NCBI GenBank assembly: GCA_902630065.1 | Contig: CACOTF010000002.1 | Coordinates: 52,169-116,168 of the forward strand | Source: an uncultured Pelagibacteraceae bacterium | Lineage (GTDB): Bacteria; Pseudomonadota; Alphaproteobacteria; Pelagibacterales; Pelagibacteraceae | Direction of reading: 5' to 3' | Length of the DNA stretch: 64,000 nucleotides | Shown: in pieces, positions 36,010 to 45,153 of the stretch | Position numbering within the stretch: position 1 is the first letter of the stretch | How the letters are laid out: each line of letters starts with the position of its first letter | Position numbers and translations under genes: made by a program | Notes under the pieces: generated by a model | Told to the model about the DNA's origin: nothing | Databases searched by the model: none | The model's input: only the letters and a program-made list of their open reading frames with translations

Positions 36010-38610
36010 ATGACAAATTTTTCTGAAACTGAATTAATCCCATTCGCACTTAGGATAATTAAAAATCATAATGATGGGATTAATACAAAAAATCTAATTG
36101 CAAGTTTAAGGCATGATATGCAGCCAAATGGTGAAGATTTGGAAATATTAAAAAATAGGTCTGATGATAAATTTAGTCAAAAAGTTAGAAATCTTAAATC
36201 ACATAGGACTTTAGAAAATGAAGGCTATGCAGATTTTATTGTAGATAAATTTTATATTTCTCAAGCTGGTTTAGATTTCTTAAGTGATTTAAATGAAAAT
36301 GATTTCTTTTCAATATTGAAAAAACAAAAGACTATATTGCCAAGAGAAGAAATATTAGATTTGAAAATAAGTTTGAATTTGGAATTATCTGCAAGAACTA
36401 TAAATAATCTTATTAAAAATGAAATTTTTACTATTAGAGATCTATTAGAATGGGATGAAAAAAAACTTATATCTATACCTGGTTTTGGAAGAAAAAGTTT
36501 AAATGAAATTAATAATTTTTTAGATTATTACAAATTAAAATTTATAGAAAAAAATAATGATGACAATTTAGACATTTACATTAAAGAAAAAAAATTTTTA
36601 GATTTGGAAACTATTTCTATAAATATTTTAACAGAATGGCCTCTATCAGTAAGAACATTTAATGCTTTAAAACAAGAAAATATAATTTTTCTTGGAGATT
36701 TATTGTCTTACAATGAAAATTCTTTACTTAAACTAAAAAATTTTGGCATAAAATCATTAAAAGAAATTCATGAATTATTCCAAAGATTTAACATCGATAA
36801 GGATATATATAATTATGATTTATCTAATTGGGAAAATTTAAGATATCAATTAATAATCAATCAAAAAAAACATAAAATAAATCAAAACAAAAAAAATTTA
36901 ACTGGACTAAATAAATCTATCTTTAAAGACTTTGAAAAATTCAAAGAAAAATTTTATGAAACTGAAAAATTAATAATAAATAAAAATATTGAGCCAACTG
37001 AATTAGAAAAACTAATTTTAGATGACATCGAATTAATTATTTCCCTGCTAACTGATAGAATGGTTATATTTTTTACTGGTAGATATGGTTACAAAGAAAA
37101 TTATAAAACTCTTGATGAGTTGGGGAAAAAATTTAGTGTAACTAGAGAAAGAGTTAGACAGCTTGAGAAAAATTTAAATTTTTCATTGGTAAAACTTGGA
37201 AAAATTGAAAAAAAATCATTAGTTAAGTTTTTTGATAAATATGAGTATGTAAGTTTTCATAAGCTTTTTCCAACATTGGATAAAAACTTTACTGATACCG
37301 CTCGAGGCACAACTGAAATTACTAGAGATAAATTGGTAATATTTATGGAATATTTTTGTGGAGTTGATCAAGAATATTTTAAAACACCCGAAAGAGAACT
37401 TTGGCACTTCGATATAGAAAAACTCTCTGAAATTTTTACAGTTATTCCAAGCGGAATATCTAAAGATAATTTTGTTGAAGTAGTAAAAGAAAATTTTGGA
37501 TACAACAGTTTCGTTTCTAAATCTGCAATTGAATTTATGATTAAAAAAAAACTTATAAAAATACATGAAGAAAAAATTTATCCATTAAAAATGAGAAAAA
37601 ATTTAGAGGTAACTCATATTTTAGTCTCTTATCCCAAAGGATTGCATTGGAGAAAAATTGCAGAAATAGGAAATAAATCATTTACATCAAATAATTGGGA
37701 TTTAAGCAGAATTGTTGGCGACTCATCATTAAATATGATTTCAAATCAAAATATTTATTTATGTGAGAGGGGAACATATAAGCTGTTTAGAAGATGTCCT
37801 GAAATTAAAAATAAAGACGAAATTATAAATTTTTTTATCAAATATCTTAAAGAGAATAATGCTGAACAATCTCCAATGGAACCTGTTTTTAAAGAAATAA
37901 TTAAATTAACCCAATTTAAAGATTTAAATTTTTATGACGCAAGAGCAATTATAAAAAAATTTGGCAACGAAGAAGGATTGTTTCATAAAGGTACCTCAGG
38001 AACAAATACAGTTAGTTTAAATAAAAAAATCAAATTGGTGTCACTTAAAGATAAAATAAGAGAGATTATCTCTAGCACATCAGAAGAGGTAAACCTTAAA
38101 GATATTATAAATAAATTACAGAAAACTAATGAAGATATACCTGTCGATCTTCATTTAGGTGACCTTGTTGACAATATGGAAATATTTAGAATTAGCCCTG
38201 GAACATTTTTAAATTTTGAAGATGGACTAAAACTCTGTGACAAAGATGATGTAAATTTTGTTTTAGATAAATTATTAGATAAATATGAGTTTATAACTAA
38301 TGGTTTTATGAGAGAAAAAATTAATGATGAATTAGGATTTAATTTATCCAATTTCTATTATGACACTCTTTCAAGAATATTAGCAAAAGAAAATAACTGG
38401 TTTTATGGTTCAAATTACTTAAGTAAAAAAAAAGAAAAAGTAATAAGTGTGCAAGAGTATATAAAACAACAATATGATGATAATTTAAGTAAAAATGAGA
38501 ATTATGAAAATATCACAAAAAAAATAGGTATTTCAAAAATGTATTTTGATAATATAGTGTATCAATCAATAAATAATTTTAACACTGATTGGATACACAA
38601 AGATGAATAA
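36010..38610 (+). CDS. Large regulator-like protein: two alpha-CTD-like HhH repeats, sigma-70 region-4 HTH, extra winged helices
   Basis: 866 residues, no membrane helix. Residues 1-95 resemble the Mrr N-terminal winged helix (DDKFSQKVRNLKSHRTLE ... YISQAGLDFL). Residues about 120-178 and 203-262 are two RNA-polymerase alpha-C-terminal-like helix-hairpin-helix domains (LSARTINNLIKNEIFTIRDL / IPGFGRKSLNEI, and LSVRTFNALKQENIIFLGDL / LKNFGIKSLKEI). Residues about 345-396 look like sigma-70 region 4 (KTLDELGKKFSVTRERVRQL). The rest contains repeated segments that could be HARE-HTH-like winged helices (THILVSYPKGLHWRKIAEI). It is the first gene of a four-gene operon and overlaps the ATPase gene by 8 bases. 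A DNA-sensing or transcription-linked role is inferred. Confidence 0.75.
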   Translation: MTNFSETELIPFALRIIKNHNDGINTKNLIASLRHDMQPNGEDLEILKNRSDDKFSQKVRNLKSHRTLENEGYADFIVDKFYISQAGLDFLSDLNENDFFSILKKQKTILPREEILDLKISLNLELSARTINNLIKNEIFTIRDLLEWDEKKLISIPGFGRKSLNEINNFLDYYKLKFIEKNNDDNLDIYIKEKKFLDLETISINILTEWPLSVRTFNALKQENIIFLGDLLSYNENSLLKLKNFGIKSLKEIHELFQRFNIDKDIYNYDLSNWENLRYQLIINQKKHKINQNKKNLTGLNKSIFKDFEKFKEKFYETEKLIINKNIEPTELEKLILDDIELIISLLTDRMVIFFTGRYGYKENYKTLDELGKKFSVTRERVRQLEKNLNFSLVKLGKIEKKSLVKFFDKYEYVSFHKLFPTLDKNFTDTARGTTEITRDKLVIFMEYFCGVDQEYFKTPERELWHFDIEKLSEIFTVIPSGISKDNFVEVVKENFGYNSFVSKSAIEFMIKKKLIKIHEEKIYPLKMRKNLEVTHILVSYPKGLHWRKIAEIGNKSFTSNNWDLSRIVGDSSLNMISNQNIYLCERGTYKLFRRCPEIKNKDEIINFFIKYLKENNAEQSPMEPVFKEIIKLTQFKDLNFYDARAIIKKFGNEEGLFHKGTSGTNTVSLNKKIKLVSLKDKIREIISSTSEEVNLKDIINKLQKTNEDIPVDLHLGDLVDNMEIFRISPGTFLNFEDGLKLCDKDDVNFVLDKLLDKYEFITNGFMREKINDELGFNLSNFYYDTLSRILAKENNWFYGSNYLSKKKEKVISVQEYIKQQYDDNLSKNENYENITKKIGISKMYFDNIVYQSINNFNTDWIHKDE

Positions 38611-40144
38611 AGATAGTGTAGATATAAGACCTACAGTAGGTTATTTATCAATTCTCCCTTCGATCTCATATAAACCTTGGTATGCAATAGCGGAGTTTGT
38701 TGATAATTCCCTTCAAAGTTACCTTGATAAAAAAAGCAAGCTAAAAAAAATTCACTCTAGTAATTGGAAATTAAGAATTGGAATTTACATAACTGCTTAT
38801 AAAATAAAAATAATAGACAATGCTGGAGGTATTGCAGAAAAGGATTACTCAAGAGCATTTAGAGCTGCTGCAAGACCTGAAAAAAGAGATGGATTATCAG
38901 AATTTGGAATGGGTATGAAAACAGCAGCTTGCTGGTTTTCTCCTGTATGGGAAGTTAAAAGCAAAGCAATCGGAGAGAGAGTCCAAAAAACTGTAAAATT
39001 TGATATTGAAAAGATCGTTAAAGATGACATTGAAGAACTTGATATAACTGAAGTTTCATCACCAATAAACCATCATGGAACCGAGATTAATTTATATAAA
39101 CTTAGGAGAGGATATAGCGGTTTTAAAAAAAAAATTAAAGAACATTTAGCGTCAATGTATCGATTATATATAAAAAAAAATGAGATAGAAATAAGAGTAA
39201 ATGATGAAAAGCTAGAGTATAGCTTGCCTCCAATTTTAAATGCACCTTACTTTCATGAAGTTGGAGTTGTTAAAAATAATAAAAAATTAAAATGGATTAA
39301 AGATATCAACTTTAAGTATGGAGAATCCAAAAATGTTACTGGTTATGTAGGAATTTTTGATGAGGGTAGATTGGGTTTTGCAAAAACTAAGTATGCAGGT
39401 TTTTCATTATTTAGAAGAAACAGATTGATAGTAGGAGTAGGTGAGGATGAAGGCTATAGACCGTCTGAGATATTTGGAAACAAACAAAGCCATAGACATC
39501 AAAGAATTTTTGGAGAATTACATTTAAATGATCAAGAAGTTTCACATACAAAAGATAGTTTTTTATGGGATGATAAAGAATTGATGGAATTTATTGATAA
39601 ACTAAAAAAAAATACTCAAAAGGGCCCACTCAATATTTATGATCAAGCAAATAATTTCAGACTTGACAGAAGATCTAGAGATATAAAAATTCAAACTTCA
39701 GAAGGTTTGGATGGAGCTATTAAATTAGCACCAACTGCATTAAAAATTCTTCAGAACAACACTATACCAAAGCAAATCCAAACACTTAAAGAAAAACCTA
39801 AACCAAAAGATAAAGAAGTAAGACGAAAACAATTAAAATTTGAAGGTTTTATTTGGAATTTTGAAATAGTCTTAAATTACGATAAAAATGAAAGAGACTG
39901 GATTCAAGTCTATGAAAAAGGAAATAAAACAAAAGATATAACAATTATTGTAGCTATGGGAATGGGCTTTACTCAACAATACTTTGGTACCAAGCCAGAG
40001 GAAGTTGAAGGGATGTTAGCATTAATTGAATATATAGCCCTTGCTGAAATTGTTGAAAAAGATAGAGGCACATCAAAAGCCCATGCAATAAGATTGTCTT
40101 TAAATGAAATAATTAGACAACTGCCTCCAGATTTAGGTTATTAA
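38603..40144 (+). CDS. MORC-like GHKL (Hsp90/MutL fold) ATPase
   Basis: 513 residues. The GHKL ATPase motifs are AIAEFVDNSLQSYLD (N-box, Asn binding Mg), IIDNAGGI (G1), EFGMGMKTAACWF (G2) and HGTEINLYKL (G3). This form, with KPWYAIAEFVDNS and GMGMKTAA, matches the prokaryotic relatives of eukaryotic MORC ATPases. Such ATPases clamp around DNA on dimerisation. The C-terminal half has no known domain. It is coupled to the upstream regulator (8-base overlap) and the Z1 gene (1-base gap). Confidence 0.88.
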   Translation: MNKDSVDIRPTVGYLSILPSISYKPWYAIAEFVDNSLQSYLDKKSKLKKIHSSNWKLRIGIYITAYKIKIIDNAGGIAEKDYSRAFRAAARPEKRDGLSEFGMGMKTAACWFSPVWEVKSKAIGERVQKTVKFDIEKIVKDDIEELDITEVSSPINHHGTEINLYKLRRGYSGFKKKIKEHLASMYRLYIKKNEIEIRVNDEKLEYSLPPILNAPYFHEVGVVKNNKKLKWIKDINFKYGESKNVTGYVGIFDEGRLGFAKTKYAGFSLFRRNRLIVGVGEDEGYRPSEIFGNKQSHRHQRIFGELHLNDQEVSHTKDSFLWDDKELMEFIDKLKKNTQKGPLNIYDQANNFRLDRRSRDIKIQTSEGLDGAIKLAPTALKILQNNTIPKQIQTLKEKPKPKDKEVRRKQLKFEGFIWNFEIVLNYDKNERDWIQVYEKGNKTKDITIIVAMGMGFTQQYFGTKPEEVEGMLALIEYIALAEIVEKDRGTSKAHAIRLSLNEIIRQLPPDLGY

Positions 40145-40145
40145 A

Positions 40146-42683
40146 ATGCAAGAAACAACAGTTTCAATTGACACTAATAATTTTAAAAAATGGGATCCAA
40201 ATCAAGAAGGACAAAGATTTAAAGATTTTTTAAATTTTAAAAAAAAAGATGATGAGTCTTTAGACGAAAATCAGATTTCAGATCAGTCTTCACAAATTCT
40301 TTCATTATGTATGGAACCAACTTTAAATTTAGAAAAATTTCGATCAACAGGTCTTGTTATAGGACAAGTGCAAAGTGGTAAAACTCTATCAATGACTGCT
40401 GTTTCAGCGATGGCGCAAGATAATGGTTTTGGAATTGTTATTGTTATGTCAGGTTCAGTTTCTCCACTTTCAAACCAAACAGCCAGTAGATTAGTTAAGG
40501 ATTTAAAAGGTAGAAAAATAAAAAAAATAATTAATAATCCAAAAAATAACTGGAGCGTGGAGGATACTCAAAAAGTAAATCGATTTATCACAACTTTCAA
40601 TAATCCTTCGATTTCAAAAGAAAGACAAGATACACTTTTGATAGTAACACACAAAAATCCAGCAAAGATAAGAGATTTAACTAAAATTTTTTCAGATCAA
40701 TATAATAATATAAAAAATATTCCTATATTAATAATTGACGATGAGTGTGACCACCATTCGTTAAATGGTAAAGACTATTTGAATGCTGTTGAAAGGCTGA
40801 CTGATAGACAGCGTGAAAGGTACGATGAAATCTACAGAATAAATTTAGGTGACACATGGGATAAACTTAGTGACGAATTTGGAATTGGGATTGATAAATT
40901 AAAACAAATAAATAATTTTACAGGTAATAATGAACCAAAAACAGGAAGTTGGATATTAATAGAAGAAATTGAGACAAAAACTTTTTCTGAAATAGAAAAT
41001 TTAAGAAATACATTTAATTTACATACATATCTTGGTTATACAGCCACACCTCAAGCACTTACTGTTATTGATCAAGTAAACAAATTAAAACCTGATTTTG
41101 TTCATATTTTACCTCCTGGTAATAATTATACAGGTTTAGAAGTATTTTTTCCTCAATCTCAAGACAAGTTTTCACACGAAAATAGCATATATATAAATGA
41201 TCTTGAGGAAAATATTAATGAAATAATTTCAGATAATTATAAACCTGAAAGCTTTACAACAGCATTGCATATTTTTCTTATTGGTGTTGCCGTAGGTATA
41301 ATAAATGGCGAAGATAAAGAAATTAATAAGAATAGATCTATGATAATTCATCCACACAATGAAACAGATGCACATGCAAGATTTGTTAAATATACTAGTG
41401 GGGTAATAGATGAAATTAAAAATGGACTCTCACTTAATCCCTTAGATAACGCCTACAAGTCAATAGTTGATCAATTAAAGAAGTCATATGAAACTCTAAA
41501 GACTAAAAACTCACCAAAAAACATTCCAAAATTTGATGATGATCTTCTTAAAAATATTGAGTATGCGGCGAATGATACTCTATTAGTAGAATTTAACGCT
41601 AGAGAAGGTAAGATCGAAGAAGTTGATTGGGACAATGAATATGCAGTAATCCTTGTAGGCGGTGTCGGTTTAGAAAGAGGGTATACAGTTAAAGGATTAA
41701 CAGTATCTTACTTATCTAGAAGTGCTGGAGGACGACAAAAAGATACTCTGCTTCAAAGAGCCAGATTTTTTGGATATCACCAAAAATATAAAGATTTTGT
41801 GCAAATTTATTTAACAAAAAACATGCAACAGAATTATCAGACCATATCTCAATCTAATAAAAATTTATTCAACTCAATTGAGAATTTCAAAAAAAATAAC
41901 CCAAATGCAAGTTTTAAAGATTGGGTTCCGGAATATATAGCAACAAATACAGCAAATCTAAACCTAACGAGAAAGGGCGTTAAAAGAAGAAACACAATTA
42001 TTAATTATAATTCCAATAATCCTCTTATAAATAGATGTAATCATCTTTTAAGTGATAATGAGTTAAAAAATAATCAAGATATTTACAAAAATTTGTTTCA
42101 CAAAAACATCGACAATCTTGTTCATTTAAAAAACTTCAAGAATTTAAAACCTGAGTATAAAGAATGGGCTTCAAGAAGAAACATTTATTTATCAACGCAA
42201 ATGAATATGAAAGATCTTTATAATTTAATTTCTCAATTAAAATTTCATAGTTCAGAATATAAAGAATTTTTAACCAGTAAAACAAATTTTGAGTTATATG
42301 CTAAAAGTGAGGACGAAAATATTAGTAAAAGAATATGTCCTATATTTTTTATGAATTACAAAAGCGAAAATGAAAAAGATCTCAAAAGAGGTAATTTACC
42401 AAACAGTTTTAAAATTAATCCACATGCTGGAAAAAATACAAATTATGAAAGGTATGATCAACGAACATACAATTTATTTCCTGGCGATAGGTCTATTCAT
42501 CATGATTTTCTAACTGGCGAAGTATTACCAAGTGATGAGAAAAATATAGGAAAAACTTATGCCTCAATTCAAGTTTATAATTTTGACGAGGTAAATTGTA
42601 AAGGTAAAGTAACAAAAAATGTCCCTTATTTTAATATTTATCCAGCTTCTGATCTATGGGTGGATATAACCAGAGTTGAATAA
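40146..42683 (+). CDS. Z1-domain helicase-like ATPase
   Basis: 845 residues. Superfamily-II-type motifs are GLVIGQVQSGKTLSMTAV (Walker A), ILIIDDECDHHS (Walker B, DDEC) and YLGYTATPQA (motif III). The Z1 domain follows: VILVGGVGLERGYTVKGLTVSYLSR and QKDTLLQRARFFGYH, with the arginines of motif VI. Z1 proteins accompany MORC-like ATPases and nucleases in predicted restriction systems and are thought to translocate DNA. It has a one-base gap from the ATPase gene, and the nuclease gene starts on the base after its stop. Confidence 0.9.
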   Translation: MQETTVSIDTNNFKKWDPNQEGQRFKDFLNFKKKDDESLDENQISDQSSQILSLCMEPTLNLEKFRSTGLVIGQVQSGKTLSMTAVSAMAQDNGFGIVIVMSGSVSPLSNQTASRLVKDLKGRKIKKIINNPKNNWSVEDTQKVNRFITTFNNPSISKERQDTLLIVTHKNPAKIRDLTKIFSDQYNNIKNIPILIIDDECDHHSLNGKDYLNAVERLTDRQRERYDEIYRINLGDTWDKLSDEFGIGIDKLKQINNFTGNNEPKTGSWILIEEIETKTFSEIENLRNTFNLHTYLGYTATPQALTVIDQVNKLKPDFVHILPPGNNYTGLEVFFPQSQDKFSHENSIYINDLEENINEIISDNYKPESFTTALHIFLIGVAVGIINGEDKEINKNRSMIIHPHNETDAHARFVKYTSGVIDEIKNGLSLNPLDNAYKSIVDQLKKSYETLKTKNSPKNIPKFDDDLLKNIEYAANDTLLVEFNAREGKIEEVDWDNEYAVILVGGVGLERGYTVKGLTVSYLSRSAGGRQKDTLLQRARFFGYHQKYKDFVQIYLTKNMQQNYQTISQSNKNLFNSIENFKKNNPNASFKDWVPEYIATNTANLNLTRKGVKRRNTIINYNSNNPLINRCNHLLSDNELKNNQDIYKNLFHKNIDNLVHLKNFKNLKPEYKEWASRRNIYLSTQMNMKDLYNLISQLKFHSSEYKEFLTSKTNFELYAKSEDENISKRICPIFFMNYKSENEKDLKRGNLPNSFKINPHAGKNTNYERYDQRTYNLFPGDRSIHHDFLTGEVLPSDEKNIGKTYASIQVYNFDEVNCKGKVTKNVPYFNIYPASDLWVDITRVE

Positions 42684-43643
42684 ATGTATTACAAATTATT
42701 TAAAGAGTTATCTTCACCAAATACTAATAATGAAAATGAGTTTAAATCATCATTAATTCCAAAGACAAGTCATAGAGTTGCAAAAAATTCAAAGGGTTTA
42801 CCATCAATTCTTATAAATACAATGAAGGATGATAGTTTAGTAAGTAATTATAAGGGAGCAAATATATTATTAAGATTTAAAGAAAATTGTAAAATTCACG
42901 AGGAAAATAAATCAAGTATATTTACAATTTTATCTTGTAGATCAGATGATGACTTAACAATTAAAATGTTTTTGGATATTTGTGAAACTACAATTTCACA
43001 ATTAAATAATGAGCCTAGCGCTAAAGAAATCAAAGAGATTACAAATACAATTATTGATCTTTTTAGAGAATTATCAGATAAAAAAAGAAGTATTATTGGA
43101 TTGTGGGGAGAACTTTTTATTATTTATTCTAGTTCAAACATTGAAAAAGCGTTGCAAGCTTGGCACGAAAACCCAACTGACAAATATGATTTTTATGACA
43201 ATAATGAAGCATTAGAGGTAAAATGTACTACTAGTACCGATAGAATTCATAAATTTAATCATGACCAATTATTAAGTGAGATTGATAAACATTACATTGC
43301 ATCGATTATGGTTTCAGAAAACACAATCGATGGATTAAGTGTTGTTGATTTATTTGAAAATATCAAAAAAAAAAAATTAGCAGTTAATCTTTTAAACAAA
43401 CTTCAGAAAAATTTTTATAGAGTTATTGGTTCTAATCCTAAAGATGATATTAATGAATTTAAATTTGATATTCAGTATTCTAAGAAAAATATAATGTATT
43501 TTCACTTACATGACGTAACATCTTTAATCAATAATGATGATGCTATTACTGAAATTTCATACAAAGTGGATTTATCAAGAAAAAATTGTGTGGACAAATT
43601 AAGTGAAAATAAATTTACTTCTTGCTTGTATTTTCCAAATTAA
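42684..43643 (+). CDS. PD-(D/E)XK motif nuclease (DUF4420-type)
   Basis: 319 residues. The nuclease core is IGLWGELFIIY ... NPTDKYDFYDNNEALEVKCTTS: a conserved Glu, then Asp, then the E-V-K of the PD-(D/E)XK motif. This is the pattern of PF14390 proteins found beside Z1 and MORC-like genes. It is the predicted cutting subunit of the operon. The gene begins directly after the Z1 stop. Its last 29 bases overlap the methyltransferase gene on the other strand. Confidence 0.87.
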   Translation: MYYKLFKELSSPNTNNENEFKSSLIPKTSHRVAKNSKGLPSILINTMKDDSLVSNYKGANILLRFKENCKIHEENKSSIFTILSCRSDDDLTIKMFLDICETTISQLNNEPSAKEIKEITNTIIDLFRELSDKKRSIIGLWGELFIIYSSSNIEKALQAWHENPTDKYDFYDNNEALEVKCTTSTDRIHKFNHDQLLSEIDKHYIASIMVSENTIDGLSVVDLFENIKKKKLAVNLLNKLQKNFYRVIGSNPKDDINEFKFDIQYSKKNIMYFHLHDVTSLINNDDAITEISYKVDLSRKNCVDKLSENKFTSCLYFPN

Positions 43644-44889
43644 ATAAATTTTTTGCTATTTTAGAAATTACACCAACATTAACAGCATTCCCTATTGTAT
43701 TATAAAAATTCTCATCTCCTTCTGGGTAACTTTTTATTCCTTTAAAACCTTGAATATTTAAACATTCTTCGTGAGATAAATATCTATTTTTCCATGGTAA
43801 ATACGGAACTTGGCATACTGATGATGAAATTAAAGTTGGTGAATTTTTATTTCTTCTTATTCTTACTCCAGATGCTCTGAATGTTACAATCTTCTTTCTT
43901 AAGCTAAATCCATCTCCTTGGCAATTCCATTCTAATTTTTGATAAGCCTCAAATTCCAATTTAATTATCTCAGGTAAAATTTTATCAACCCAAGATTTAT
44001 TTATTTTATAAAATTCTCTACTTCTCTTAATCATTTTTATTTTCCAGTCAGGAAATTTTTTTGTTTTTACTCTTGCATATTTTGGAATTAATTCAAAAAT
44101 CTCTGTCTTTTTCTTATTTAATTTTACCCCAAAAGATCCTTTTGAATTTCTCAAAGCCTTAATTTTAGATGAAAAGGGAGTTTCATTTTCATACGGATAT
44201 GTTGCACCAAATTCCATGGCCCATAAGGGATTTGGTAGATATGTCTTCTTTGGTATTTTTTTTAAAAAGTATTTCCAGACATTTAAAATATTTTGTTTTT
44301 TTTCAGTCAATCTTTTATTTTTCTTTGGTTTTGATACCAAAAATTTTTTTAAGTTTGGTTTAGTTTTATATTTTTTTGGCCACTCAAAACTATCAAGCTT
44401 ATTTTGCTTTGCAACAATGTAAAGTCTATCTCTTGTCTGTGGAATTTTAAAATCAACTGGAGATAATATTTTTTGATCTACATCATAATTTAAATTTTCT
44501 ATTTGTTTTTTCATAAAATTCCAAGTTTCTCCATTATTATGATTAAGTAAGTTTGGAACATTTTCTAGAAATAAATATTTAGGTTTGTGATATTTAATTA
44601 TTTTAATTAATTGAAAAAACATTTTACCAGCAACTTTATGACTAAATCCATTTGCATACCCTGCTTTTGAAAATGGCTGACAAGGAAATCCTGCACACAA
44701 TATGTCATGTTTAGGAACATTTTTTGGTTTAATTTTTGTAATATCTCCTTCTGGATTTATCTTAAAATTTTCTTCATAATGACGTCGTAAATACTTCTCT
44801 ATTTCACATGCAAAAACACATTCGTGACCTAAATCGCTTAAAGCAAGGTGAAATCCCCCCAATCCTGCAAATAAATCTATAAATTTCAT
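43615..44889 (-). CDS. DNA (cytosine-5) methyltransferase
   Basis: 424 residues with all main C5-MTase motifs: FIDLFAGLGGFHLAL (I), ILCAGFPCQPFSKAG (IV, catalytic PCQ), YLFLENVPNLL (VI, ENV), QTRDRLYIVA (VIII) and GNAVNVGVISKIA (X). A target-recognition region of about 150 residues lies between VIII and X; the site it methylates cannot be read. It is convergent with, and overlaps by 29 bases, the nuclease gene. It is probably the modification (self-marking) partner of the MORC-Z1-nuclease operon. Confidence 0.93.
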   Translation of the reverse strand: MKFIDLFAGLGGFHLALSDLGHECVFACEIEKYLRRHYEENFKINPEGDITKIKPKNVPKHDILCAGFPCQPFSKAGYANGFSHKVAGKMFFQLIKIIKYHKPKYLFLENVPNLLNHNNGETWNFMKKQIENLNYDVDQKILSPVDFKIPQTRDRLYIVAKQNKLDSFEWPKKYKTKPNLKKFLVSKPKKNKRLTEKKQNILNVWKYFLKKIPKKTYLPNPLWAMEFGATYPYENETPFSSKIKALRNSKGSFGVKLNKKKTEIFELIPKYARVKTKKFPDWKIKMIKRSREFYKINKSWVDKILPEIIKLEFEAYQKLEWNCQGDGFSLRKKIVTFRASGVRIRRNKNSPTLISSSVCQVPYLPWKNRYLSHEECLNIQGFKGIKSYPEGDENFYNTIGNAVNVGVISKIAKNLFNLENTSKK

Positions 44890-44961
44890 AAGAATCGTAA
44901 AAGCTTATATTATAAGATTTTATTAGAAATGGTTTTAAAAAATTAAGGTTATTAAATAAAT

Positions 44962-45081
44962 ATGGATGAAAAATCTGAAATTTCAGAAAAAGTTTTTAAT
45001 TCAGAAAAATTAATTGAAAAATGGGAAAAAATAAAAGCCCTTGAAGTAAAGAAGATGTCTAAGACGCAAGATGTGGTGTAA
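44962..45081 (+). CDS. Possible tiny protein or gene remnant
   Basis: A 39-residue frame, MDEKSEISEKVFNSEKLIEK ... SKTQDVV, charged and helix-prone. It lies in the 264-base gap between the divergently placed methyltransferase gene and the exonuclease gene. There is no family, no clear ribosome-binding site and no homologue I can recall. It may be a remnant of a longer gene. Besides this frame and the palindrome at 45118, I see nothing else in the gap. Confidence 0.3.
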   Translation: MDEKSEISEKVFNSEKLIEKWEKIKALEVKKMSKTQDVV

Positions 45082-45117
45082 GAGGTATTATTACCAAAAA
45101 GTAGAAATACTAAAATT

Positions 45118-45132
45118 ATTGATTTAATCAAT
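45118..45132 (+). promoter_or_regulatory. Perfect 7-bp palindrome before the exonuclease gene
   Basis: ATTGATT and AATCAAT are exact inverted copies around a single T, ending 21 bases before the start codon at 45154. A symmetric site so close to a start is typical of an operator, but it is AT-rich and short. No regulator gene lies next to it. Confidence 0.35.
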
Positions 45133-45153
45133 TGTCTCAAATATTAAAGACAT

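Noticed and set aside
37219-37566. 115-residue open frame on the minus strand
   Set aside because: Antisense of the 866-residue protein; its composition (Phe, Tyr, Asn) is that of a shadow frame.
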